Source: Rhodospirillum centenum SW (GTDB taxonomy: Bacteria; Pseudomonadota; Alphaproteobacteria; Azospirillales; Azospirillaceae). From it: DNA of 64,000 nt. The stretch covers positions 3,325,001 to 3,389,000 of the forward strand of contig NC_011420.2 of the NCBI RefSeq assembly GCF_000016185.1, given 5' to 3'. Below the pieces are notes generated by a model, which was not told the DNA's origin, searched no databases, and saw nothing but the letters and a program-made list of their open reading frames with translations. This document shows, piece by piece, positions 27,005 through 34,317 of the stretch. The first letter of the stretch is position 1. Each line of letters opens with the position of its first letter. The position numbers and the translations under genes were made by a program.

Positions 27005-27169
27005 CGTCCGGTCCGGTCTCCGGCGCTGCGGCCGGCATCATACCCGAGCGACCGCTCCGATCAACCGCCCGCGGCCGGCGCTTCCGGTCAGGGCGGCGGG
27101 CTGCGGGGCGGGACCGCCGGGCGTGGCGGGGAGGGGGACAATCCCGGGGCCGGAGCCGCCGGCCGGGAC

Positions 27170-28437
27170 CAGGGCTTCGAATCCAAGTTAAGGGATGGCG
27201 GGGTTGAGGAGAGAGGCGAGGTAGTCGTCCGACCATCCTGCCATTTTTCGGCGCGTCTTGAGCGACTTTCGGTCGTTGGCTGCGCGGATGAGGTTGAGGG
27301 CGAAGTGGCGGACGACGGCCATGTTTTTGGCACCGTGGCCGGTTCGCAAGCGCGAGAGATCGTCCTTGAAGAGGACGTCGAGCACCCAGTGCAGCCTGTT
27401 CTCGATGCCCCAGTGCCCGCGGACGGCGTCGGCGGCGCGTTCGGCGGTGAGCGGGGCGGAGGAGATGAAGTAGCGGGTGTCGGTCCGCGTCCGGTCGCCG
27501 ATGTGGGCTGTGGTGTGGACGCGGACGATGGCGGCGACGTCGGGCAGGCGCATCTCCCCAGGAAACCGGCGCGTGCCGGAGAGCCAGTCGACCTCACGGA
27601 TCACGCTCACGTGGCGTTCTTCGACCCGGCCGTGCCCCTTGTCGAGGTCGTGGTGGTGGTCGGCGCCGTCGCCGACGGCGAACGCCACCTCGAGCTCCGC
27701 GCGCAGCGTGGGCTGGTTGGCCTTGACGGCGAGGAGGTAGTCGGCGCCCTGGCCCCGGATCGCGGCGGCGATGGTCGGGTTGGTGGCGATGGCGTCGATG
27801 GAGACGAGGGCGCCGGCCAACCCGCCGTTCTCGCCGAGCCGGTCGAGCAGCACCGGAATCGCCGCAAGCTCGTTGGCCTTGTCGGGGACCGCCTCCTGGG
27901 CGAGCACCAGGCGGGAGGTCGTCGCGAAGGCGGATACGAGGTGGATCGGCGCGGTCCCGGCGCGGCGGTCGTGGCTACGCCGCGAGGTCTTGCCGTCGAT
28001 GGCGACGAAGTCGGCCCGCCCCGGAAAGGTCGCACGTACCCACGCGGTGAAGGCGGCCGAGAACAGCGCCGGATCGATCCGGTTCATCAGGATCGTCAGC
28101 CACCGCTCGCCGGGAACGCCGTGCGCGTAGGGCAGATGCCGACGCAGGAACGGCAGGTGCGCCGCACCCCAGGCCGCGATGTTCTCGTAGTCGTCGCAGT
28201 CCGCCATCGTGCCGCACACCACCAAAAGCAGGATCTCCGGCAGCGGATGCAGGATCCGCCGCTCATCCCGCGGGTCCTCTATCCGGCTGAAATGCTCCAA
28301 AAGCACCCGAAGCCGCGACTTCGAACCCCAATCGTCCTCGTCCATGACGCCGATCCCGTGCCGTCCGATAACACCGGCCCACAGAATCAGCAGTTCCGCA
28401 ATCTGTCACCCGCTGTCACATGAGTTCAGTGCCCTGG
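27170..28437 (-). mobile_element. ISAs1-family insertion sequence
   Basis: A ~1268-bp element with one intact transposase gene. The ends share CAGGGC and a looser 19-bp inverted repeat (CAGGGCTTCGAATCCAAGT at the left; CAGGGCACTGAACTCATGT read inward from the right; 13 of 19 match). Flanking 9-mers GGCCGGGAC and GGCAGGGAT match at 7 of 9 positions and may be a worn target duplication. It inserted between the zinc-finger gene's leader and the ABC ATPase gene, breaking no recognisable ORF. Confidence 0.8.
27188..28345 (-). CDS. ISAs1-family transposase
   Basis: A 385-residue DDE transposase. The catalytic residues are D117 (A-I-D-G-K-T), D184 (S-I-D-A) and E315 (G-H-W-G-I-E-N-R-L-H-W). The N-terminal helical region (L-L-E-H-F-S-R-I-E-D-P-R-D) and the G-H-W-x-I-E-N block are hallmarks of the ISAs1 (H-repeat) group. 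The ORF spans nearly the whole element and is uninterrupted, so it may still be active. Its codon use is a little less GC-biased than that of its neighbours. Confidence 0.93.
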   Translation of the reverse strand: MDEDDWGSKSRLRVLLEHFSRIEDPRDERRILHPLPEILLLVVCGTMADCDDYENIAAWGAAHLPFLRRHLPYAHGVPGERWLTILMNRIDPALFSAAFTAWVRATFPGRADFVAIDGKTSRRSHDRRAGTAPIHLVSAFATTSRLVLAQEAVPDKANELAAIPVLLDRLGENGGLAGALVSIDAIATNPTIAAAIRGQGADYLLAVKANQPTLRAELEVAFAVGDGADHHHDLDKGHGRVEERHVSVIREVDWLSGTRRFPGEMRLPDVAAIVRVHTTAHIGDRTRTDTRYFISSAPLTAERAADAVRGHWGIENRLHWVLDVLFKDDLSRLRTGHGAKNMAVVRHFALNLIRAANDRKSLKTRRKMAGWSDDYLASLLNPAIP

Positions 28438-28609
28438 GCAGGGATGCGGGCGATTGACCGGCCGGCGGAAGCGATGTTACGCCATCCCCGGATGTCGCGC
28501 CTCTCGGGGGAGCCGTTCCGGCCATGCCTGCCGGACCGGACCGATGCCCCGCCGGTCCGAACCCGTCAGCCGCGGACATCACCCGACCGTTCAGGAAGCC
28601 AGGCCGCCC

Positions 28610-29644
28610 ATGCCCGACATGACCCTGCCCCCCGCCGCCGGTTCCGGGGCCCCCGCCGGCGCGGTGCTGCCGCCCGACCAGGCGGTCGAGGTCCACGACC
28701 TGCGCAAGATCTACAAGGGCACCGGCCGCGCCCCCGCCAAGGAGGCGCTGAAAGGCATCTCCCTCAGCATCCCGCGCGGTTCCCTCTACGGCCTGCTGGG
28801 GCCGAACGGGGCGGGCAAGAGCACCTTCATCAACATCCTGGCCGGTCTGGTGAACAAGACCAGCGGCACGGCCCGGATCTGGGGCATCGACATCGACCGG
28901 GACGCGCGCAGCGCCCGCGCCGCCATCGGCGTGGTGCCGCAGGAGCTGAACCTGGACCCCTTCTTCACCCCGCGGGAGATCCTGGACCTCCAGGCCGGCC
29001 TCTACGGCGTGCCGAAGCGGGAGCGCCAGACCGACCGGCTGCTGGAGGCGGTCGGGTTGCAGGACAAGGCCGACGCCTATGCCCGCACCCTGTCCGGCGG
29101 CATGCGCCGGCGGCTGATGGTGGCGAAGGCCATGGTCCACGCCCCGCCCGTGCTGGTGCTGGACGAACCCACGGCCGGCGTGGACGTGGAACTGCGCCAG
29201 TCGCTCTGGGCCCATGTGCGCGAGTTGAACCGCGCCGGCACCACGGTGGTGCTGACGACGCACTATCTGGAGGAGGCGGAGCAGCTCTGCGACACCATCG
29301 CCATCGTCAACCATGGACAGGTCGTCGCCTGTGACAGCAAGCAGCAGCTCCTGAAGCGGCTGGACCAGAAGGAGCTGGTCGTGCATCTCGGCCAGGACGT
29401 GGACGCGCTGCCCGAGGCGCTGGCCGCCTGCGACGCCGAACTCCAGGGCTCCCGCCGGATCGTCATCCGCTACCAGCCCAGCCGGGCACGGGTGGGCGAC
29501 ATCCTGGGCGCCGTCTCCGCCGCCGGCCTGTCCATCGTGGACCTGACGACGGTGGAGTCCGACCTGGAGGACCTGTTCCTGCAACTGACCCGGGCGCCCC
29601 AGGCCGCCGCCGTGGCCACCGCCCACGACGATGAGTACCGCTGA
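28610..29644 (+). CDS. ABC-2-type transporter ATP-binding protein
   Basis: A 344-residue ATPase. Walker A is G-P-N-G-A-G-K-S at 64-71, the signature is L-S-G-G-M-R-R-R-L and Walker B is V-L-V-L-D-E-P. A C-terminal ~100-residue extension of the drug/polysaccharide exporter type follows. The short form of the NodI/DrrA group is the nearest layout. No membrane subunit is encoded beside it: the next gene, overlapping by 14 bp, encodes a lipoprotein hydrolase. The permease may be elsewhere. ATG at 28610 follows AGGAAGCCAGG. Confidence 0.88.
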   Translation: MPDMTLPPAAGSGAPAGAVLPPDQAVEVHDLRKIYKGTGRAPAKEALKGISLSIPRGSLYGLLGPNGAGKSTFINILAGLVNKTSGTARIWGIDIDRDARSARAAIGVVPQELNLDPFFTPREILDLQAGLYGVPKRERQTDRLLEAVGLQDKADAYARTLSGGMRRRLMVAKAMVHAPPVLVLDEPTAGVDVELRQSLWAHVRELNRAGTTVVLTTHYLEEAEQLCDTIAIVNHGQVVACDSKQQLLKRLDQKELVVHLGQDVDALPEALAACDAELQGSRRIVIRYQPSRARVGDILGAVSAAGLSIVDLTTVESDLEDLFLQLTRAPQAAAVATAHDDEYR

Positions 29645-30737
29645 GCGCGGCACCCTCCCGCGCCGTCGGGCGCGGGTCCCCTTCCTGGCGCTGGCGCTGG
29701 CCGTCGTGCTGGCGGGCTGCGCCCCGACCCTGCAACCGATGGGGCCGCGCGTGGCGGCCCCGACGCTGGAGGCGGAGACCTTCCGCACCGCCGACGGAGA
29801 GGCCCTGCCGCTGCGCCACTGGCTGCCGGCCGGCCGGCCGACGGCGGTGATCCTGGCGCTGCACGGCTTCAACGACTATTCCAACGCCTTCGACAGCCCC
29901 GCCCGCTTCTGGGCGGCGCACGGCGTCGCCACCTACGCCTACGACCAGCGCGGCTTCGGCGGCAGCGGCCGCCCGGGCATCTGGCCGGGCAGCGACACCC
30001 TCACCCAGGACGTGCTGGACGCCGCCGCGGCGCTGAACGCCGCCTATCCCGGCGTGCCGGTCTATCTGCTGGGCGAGAGCATGGGCGGGGCCGTGCTGCT
30101 GGCCGCCTTCGCCGGCCGCGACCTGCCGCCGGGGATCGCCGGGCTGGTGCTCTCCGCGCCCGCGGTGTGGAGCCGGGACACCATGCCCTTCTACCAGCGC
30201 TGGGCGCTGTCCGTGGCGGGCTGGACGGTGCCCTGGCTGAAGCTCAGCCCGCCGCGCGGGCTGGACATCCAGGCCTCCGACAACATCGAGGTGCTGCGCG
30301 CCCTGGGCCGCGACCCGCTGGTGCTGAAGGAGACACGGGTGGACGCCGTGCGCGGCCTGACCGACCTGATGGATCAGGCGATGGCGGGGGCCGAGCGGCT
30401 GACCGTGCCGGCCCTGGTGCTGTACGGGGAGAACGAGCAGGTCATTCCGGTGGAACCGCGCAGCCGCGCCATGCGCCGGCTGCCGCTGGCCGAACCGCCG
30501 CGGCACGGGCCGCGGCTGGCCCTCTATCCGCACGGCTGGCACCTGCTGCTGCGCGACCTGAACGCCGAGACGGTGTGGCGCGACGTGCTGGCCTGGATCG
30601 CCGATCCGCACGCGGCCCTGCCCAGCGGGGCCGACCGCAATCCCCGCGTGCTCACGCTCCTGGATCCCGCCCCGGACGGGACCGACCCGGCGGAGGCCGA
30701 ACCCGGCTCCCCCCTGGAAGCGCCGCCGGTGCCCTGA
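29631..30737 (+). CDS. Alpha/beta hydrolase lipoprotein (monoacylglycerol lipase-like)
   Basis: A 368-residue protein with a signal peptide ending in a lipobox, L-A-G-C, so Cys30 would be lipidated. The alpha/beta-hydrolase core has the oxyanion region H-G-F-N-D-Y, the nucleophile S150 in G-E-S-M-G, the Asp likely near Y-G-E-N-E-Q and the His in H-G-W-H. It is a serine aminopeptidase S33/monoacylglycerol lipase type, acting at the periplasmic membrane face. It overlaps the ABC ATPase gene by 14 bp, so the two are co-translated and might act together on a lipid; this is inference. The tail is Pro/Asp-rich. Confidence 0.87.
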   Translation: MSTAERGTLPRRRARVPFLALALAVVLAGCAPTLQPMGPRVAAPTLEAETFRTADGEALPLRHWLPAGRPTAVILALHGFNDYSNAFDSPARFWAAHGVATYAYDQRGFGGSGRPGIWPGSDTLTQDVLDAAAALNAAYPGVPVYLLGESMGGAVLLAAFAGRDLPPGIAGLVLSAPAVWSRDTMPFYQRWALSVAGWTVPWLKLSPPRGLDIQASDNIEVLRALGRDPLVLKETRVDAVRGLTDLMDQAMAGAERLTVPALVLYGENEQVIPVEPRSRAMRRLPLAEPPRHGPRLALYPHGWHLLLRDLNAETVWRDVLAWIADPHAALPSGADRNPRVLTLLDPAPDGTDPAEAEPGSPLEAPPVP

Positions 30738-30795
30738 GGGGCTGGGGACGTGTCCGCTTGAGAGTGTGCAGAAGGTTGATGCGGCGCAGGTCGGC

Positions 30796-30818
30796 GGGCG
30801 GCCCTGTGCGGGCCGCCC
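30796..30818. terminator. Hairpin between convergent genes
   Basis: GGGCGGCCC (30796-30804) and GGGCCGCCC (30810-30818) form a perfect 9-bp stem around TGTGC in the gap between the hydrolase gene and the DUF2892 gene. There is no T-tract. Confidence 0.5.
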
Positions 30819-30835
30819 GGGGAACCGGCGAGGGC

Positions 30836-31027
30836 TCAGCGGGCGCCGGTGTTGATCCCGAGAACCGTGTAGAGCGGGCACCAGCGCAGCGTCGCCGTGG
30901 TCAGCGGCACCAGCCCGATCAGCCCCAGCCAGCGGGCGTTGCCCTCCAGCAGCAGCAGCAGGGACAGCAGGCCCAGCGCGATCACGAAACGCAGGGCGCG
31001 GTCCAGGGAACCGACATTCGTCACCAT
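30836..31027 (-). CDS. DUF2892-family small membrane protein (YgaP-like membrane part)
   Basis: A 63-residue protein with the family opening N-V-G-S-L-D-R-A-L-R and two membrane helices (~13-28 and ~31-48), then C-P-L-Y-T-V-L-G-I-N-T at the end. In other bacteria this segment is often fused to or next to a rhodanese. ATG at 31027 follows GGAGGTGAG at the right spacing; the longer frame is rejected. An FNR-like site lies about 100 bp upstream. Confidence 0.88.
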   Translation of the reverse strand: MVTNVGSLDRALRFVIALGLLSLLLLLEGNARWLGLIGLVPLTTATLRWCPLYTVLGINTGAR

Positions 31028-31098
31028 CTCACTCACCTCCAGGAAGGGCGTGCCGGCCTGTCCCGCGGCGGGAGCCGGCCGCCGTTGCGACCGGGCGA

Positions 31099-31140
31099 AC
31101 ATCTATTCCTTCGAATGGGCGAAGTAATTGAGAATCGTCA
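31099..31140 (-). promoter_or_regulatory. FNR/FixK-like box and promoter upstream of the DUF2892 gene
   Basis: TTGAG-AATC-GTCAA (31127-31140) matches the TTGAT-N4-ATCAA consensus except for the innermost base of each half. A TAGATG -10-like box on the minus strand (31099-31104) would place the site near -41.5, the usual activating position. Oxygen- or redox-responsive control is inferred. Confidence 0.5.
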
Positions 31141-31172
31141 AGCCGGGGCAGGGGGCCGCACCCGCCCGCCGC

Positions 31173-31268
31173 GGGATCAGGCCACGCCTTCGGCTCGGGA
31201 TCAGGCCACGCCTTCGGCTCGGGGTCAGACCACGCCTTCGGCTCGGGATCAGACCACGCCCTCGGCCT
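31173..31268. repeat. 24-bp tandem repeat, 4 copies, built from the 3' end of the CoA-transferase gene
   Basis: Four 24-bp units start at 31173, 31197, 31221 and 31245, each beginning GGGATCAG or GGGGTCAG and continuing with C-CACGCC-T-TCGGC. The last holds the true C-terminal codons and TGA of the minus-strand gene; the other three are downstream copies, each with an in-frame TGA. Confidence 0.95.
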
Positions 31269-32430
31269 TCAGCCGGGCCTGCTCCTCCGGCCCGTAGCCC
31301 AGCCCGGCCAGCACCTCGGCCGTGTGTTCGCCCTGCATCGGGGCGGGGCGGTCGATGCTGAAGGCGAAGTCCGTCATGCGGACCGGGAAGGCGTACTGCC
31401 GCACCGGCCCCTCCACCGGATGGTCGTGCTCCACCACCAGACCGCGGCCGCGGGCCTGCTCGCTCTCCAGCGCCTCTTCCGGGGTCAGCACGGGGCTGAC
31501 ACAGGCGTCCACACGGGCGAACACCGCCGCCCACTCGGCCAGCGGACGGGCGCGCACCCGCTCCGCCACGGCCGCGCGCACGCGCTCGCCCTCCGCCCCG
31601 GTGGCATAGCCCAGCCCCTCCAGCTCCGGCGTGCCGATGGCGGCGCAGAAGGCGCTCCAGAACTTCTGTTCCAGGGCACCCACGGCCAGCCAGCGCCCGT
31701 CCGCCGTCTCGTACACGCCGTAGTTCGGCTGGCCGCCGCTGAGCCGGCCCTGGCCGCGCGGCTCCGCCCCCTGGCCGGCGTTCAGGGTGGCGAGCGCCAC
31801 CACCGTGTGCGCCAGCACGCAGTCGGTCATCGCCACGTCCACATGCCGGCCCTGGCCGGTCCGCTGCGCGTCCACCAGCGCCGCGAGGATGCCCATAACG
31901 GCGGAGAGCGAGCCGCCGGCCAGATCGGCGATCTGGAAGTTGGACAGGGCCGGCGGTCCGCCGGCCGTGCCGGTCTGGTCCAGCACCCCGGCATGGGAGA
32001 GGTAGTTCATGTCGTGCCCGGCCCGCTGCGCCCAGGGGCCGTCCTGGCCGTAGCCGGTGATGCTGGCATAGACCACCTTGGGGTTCAGCGCCCGCACGGC
32101 GGCATAGCCCACGCCCAGCCTGTCGGTGACGCCGGGGCGGAAACCCTCCACCACGATGTCGGCACCGGCGGCCAGCGTCAGCAGGATCCGCTGCGCCTCC
32201 GGCTTCTTCAGGTCCAGGGTCAGCGACCGCTTGTTGCGGTTGAACAGCAGGAAGCTGGTGGCATTCACCTTCTGGCGCTGGCCCATCCAGCGGGCATAGT
32301 CGCCGCCCGCCGGGTCCTCCACCTTCAGCACGTCGGCGCCGAGGTCGGCCAGATGCTGGGTGCACATCGGCCCCGGCAGCAGCCGGGTCAGGTCGAGCAC
32401 GGTGATGCCGGCCAGGGGCTTGGCGCGCAT
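31249..32430 (-). CDS. CaiB/BaiF CoA-transferase family protein (alpha-methylacyl-CoA racemase-like)
   Basis: A 393-residue family III CoA-transferase fold. H139 and D140 in A-G-H-D-M-N-Y and D169 in I-A-D-L-A-G-G match the catalytic His and Asp of alpha-methylacyl-CoA racemase, so epimerising 2-methylacyl-CoA is more likely than CoA transfer. The N-terminal L-A-G-I-T-V-L-D-L-T-R-L-L-P-G-P and N-R-N-K-R-S-L-T-L-D-L blocks are family typical. It sits upstream of tandem copies of its own 3' end. Confidence 0.85.
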   Translation of the reverse strand: MRAKPLAGITVLDLTRLLPGPMCTQHLADLGADVLKVEDPAGGDYARWMGQRQKVNATSFLLFNRNKRSLTLDLKKPEAQRILLTLAAGADIVVEGFRPGVTDRLGVGYAAVRALNPKVVYASITGYGQDGPWAQRAGHDMNYLSHAGVLDQTGTAGGPPALSNFQIADLAGGSLSAVMGILAALVDAQRTGQGRHVDVAMTDCVLAHTVVALATLNAGQGAEPRGQGRLSGGQPNYGVYETADGRWLAVGALEQKFWSAFCAAIGTPELEGLGYATGAEGERVRAAVAERVRARPLAEWAAVFARVDACVSPVLTPEEALESEQARGRGLVVEHDHPVEGPVRQYAFPVRMTDFAFSIDRPAPMQGEHTAEVLAGLGYGPEEQARLKAEGVV

Positions 32431-32494
32431 GGGGGGTCCTTCCCGCGGGTGGGGCCAGTCGTGCAGGTCGCGTCGGGGGCGGTCCGGTCCGCCG

Positions 32495-33493
32495 CTATTC
32501 CGCCGCCAGCGCCTGCGGCCGGGCGGGGGAGGCGGGCAGGCGGCACGCCTGCTCGTACTCCGCGGTCAGGCGGGCGACCAGCTCGGCCACCGTGGGCACG
32601 TCGTGGATGGTGCCGATGCCCTGGCCGGCGGACCAGACGTCCTTCCAGGCCTTGGCCTCCCGGGACTCGTCGCGGTTGGCCAGATCCATGTCGGGCCGGT
32701 CCAGCCCGCCCGTGATGTTCGCCGGGTCGATGCCGTTGGCGGCGATGCTGGGGGCCAGATAGTTGCCGGGGATGCCGCTGAAGGCCGGGGTGTAGACGAT
32801 GTCGGTCGCGCTCGACTCGACGATCATCTGCTTGTAGCCGGGCTTGGCGTTGGCCTCGGCCGTGGCGATGAAGCGGGTGCCCATATAGCCGAAGTCGGCG
32901 CCCAGCACCTCCGCCGCGCGCACCGCCCGGCCCGAGGACATCGAGCCCGACAGCGCGATCGGCCCGTCGAAGAACTCCCGCACCTCCGGCAGCAGGGCGA
33001 AGGGCGACAGCGTGCCGGCATGGCCGCCGGCCCCGGCGCAGACCAGGATCAGCCCGTCCACGCCCGCCGCCAGCGCCTTGCGCGCATGCTTCACGTTGGT
33101 GACGTCGTGGAAGACGATGCCGCCGTAGGAATGGATGCGCGGCACGATCTCCGTCGGCGCCCCGACGGAGGTGATGACGAACGGCACCCTGTGCTTCACC
33201 ACCAGCTCCACGTCCTCGGCCAGCCGGGTGTTGGAGCGGTGGACGATCAGGTTGACGCCGAACGGCGCCACCGGCCGGTCCGGATGGGCGGCGCGGAAGG
33301 CGTCCAGCTCGGCGGTCAGATCGCCCAGCCACGCGTCGAGCTGGGCCAGCGGCCGGGCGTTCAGACTGGGGAAGGTGCCGACGACGCCCGCCTTGCACTG
33401 CGCCGCGACCAGTGCGGGGTAGCTGCAGATGAACATCGGCGCCCCGATCACGGGGAGGGCGAGCTTGCCCTGGAACAGGCTGGGGATCGGCAT
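32495..33493 (-). CDS. Nitronate monooxygenase (2-nitropropane dioxygenase family)
   Basis: A 332-residue FMN-dependent TIM-barrel enzyme. Visible blocks include L-P-V-I-G-A-P-M-F-I near the N-terminus, F-G-V-N-L-I-V-H-R, the catalytic-region F-H-D-V-T-N, the phosphate-binding A-G-A-G-G-H-A-G, and S-G-S-M-S-S-G-R-A-V-R-A. It detoxifies alkyl nitronates such as propionate-3-nitronate. Some close relatives act as enoyl reductases, so the exact reaction is open. The CoA-transferase gene starts 64 bp downstream and may be in the same operon. Confidence 0.87.
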   Translation of the reverse strand: MPIPSLFQGKLALPVIGAPMFICSYPALVAAQCKAGVVGTFPSLNARPLAQLDAWLGDLTAELDAFRAAHPDRPVAPFGVNLIVHRSNTRLAEDVELVVKHRVPFVITSVGAPTEIVPRIHSYGGIVFHDVTNVKHARKALAAGVDGLILVCAGAGGHAGTLSPFALLPEVREFFDGPIALSGSMSSGRAVRAAEVLGADFGYMGTRFIATAEANAKPGYKQMIVESSATDIVYTPAFSGIPGNYLAPSIAANGIDPANITGGLDRPDMDLANRDESREAKAWKDVWSAGQGIGTIHDVPTVAELVARLTAEYEQACRLPASPARPQALAAE

Positions 33494-33616
33494 GGGTCCT
33501 CCCGGGCGTTCTTCTTGCGGCCGTCGATTAAGGTCGTCGATTGCGGCGGCGGATTGTTCCGGCCCGCCGGCCCGACCACAAGGGCCCGCGGCCCGCCTGT
33601 CCGTAAGGCGGGCCGG

Positions 33617-33889
33617 TCAGTGCTGCTGCGCCCCGTGCCAGACACGCAGGACGCGCACCTCGCCCGCCGCCCGGTCCACGGCGTAGACCATGACGAAGGG
33701 CGGGACGAGCGTCAGTTCGCGGGTGCCGTTCCGGCCGGGGCGGCCACGGTCGGGAAACAGGACCAGTCCGTCGGCCGCGTCCAGCAGATCCTCCAGCAGC
33801 CGGGCCGCGGCCAGGGGATTACTGCGCGCGATGTAGTCCGCCTGGGCGTATGCGTCCCGCAGCGCGCTCCGGGTCCAGACTATCCGCAC
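33617..33889 (-). CDS. RelE/ParE-superfamily toxin
   Basis: A 90-residue protein with the ParE/RelE fold pattern: V-R-I-V-W-T-R-S-A-L-R-D, then A-D-Y-I-A-R-S-N-P-L-A-A-A-R-L-L, F-P-D-R-G-R-P-G-R-N-G-T-R-E-L and the C-terminal strand V-R-V-L-R-V-W-H-G-A-Q-Q. ParE members poison gyrase, RelE members cut mRNA; this sequence is nearer the ParE side. GTG at 33889 is the only sensible start. The antitoxin gene upstream overlaps it by 71 bp in another frame. Confidence 0.85.
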   Translation of the reverse strand: MRIVWTRSALRDAYAQADYIARSNPLAAARLLEDLLDAADGLVLFPDRGRPGRNGTRELTLVPPFVMVYAVDRAAGEVRVLRVWHGAQQH

Positions 33890-34145
33890 CGTTCGTCGTC
33901 TGCGGAGTCGTCGCCGACGGACGGGGGCCGGGTCGGGGCTCGGGCGGAGGCGGCAGCGGCGTTCCGGTCCGGGCGGCGGCGGCGGCGCGCACCAGCCAGT
34001 CGCGCACCGTATCGTGCCCGACGGTTCGGCCCTGGCGGACATCGTCCTCCGCCTCCGCCAGCGCCCGCAGGCACGCGTCGGGGTCCGCCCCCGCGATCCG
34101 GGGCGGTGCGGCTGCGACAGGGGGCCGGCGGCTCGGTCTGACCAT
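33819..34145 (-). CDS. Putative antitoxin of the ParE-type toxin
   Basis: A 108-residue ORF directly upstream of the toxin. Residues ~27-52 (A-L-A-E-A-E-D-D-V-R-Q-G-R-T-V-G-H-D-T-V-R-D-W-L) match the toxin-binding segment common in antitoxins of RelE/ParE pairs. The N-terminal 25 residues are basic and Pro/Ala-rich without a ribbon-helix-helix pattern. The last ~50 residues are Pro/Thr-rich and run on into the toxin gene. The DNA-binding part may be lost, or the start may lie elsewhere. Confidence 0.6.
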   Translation of the reverse strand: MVRPSRRPPVAAAPPRIAGADPDACLRALAEAEDDVRQGRTVGHDTVRDWLVRAAAAARTGTPLPPPPEPRPGPRPSATTPQTTNGADSLDPERAAGRIRPGGLHRAQ

Positions 34146-34317
34146 GGGGTCAGTTTCTTCTGTCCGGGTTAAAGCGACAAGCGGTTTCGCAACCCTCGTT
34201 TCAGCATCCCGCTCTGGCAGGGTGTGGCGCGGCCCTGTAGTCTGTTATTCGGAACGACAACGCCGGATGGTCCGGCGGAGAAGAAAATTAGGCGATGAGC
34301 CTCAGGAGCGAGCGTAT

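Noticed and set aside
27171-27182. GGCTTCGAATCC at the left end of the insertion sequence looks like a tRNA T-loop, suggesting insertion into a tRNA gene
   Set aside because: No other tRNA arms are found on the flanks, and the bases belong to the element's terminal repeat.
31173-31268. Considered as a CRISPR array
   Set aside because: Units are head-to-tail with no spacers and derive from the adjacent gene end; no cas genes.
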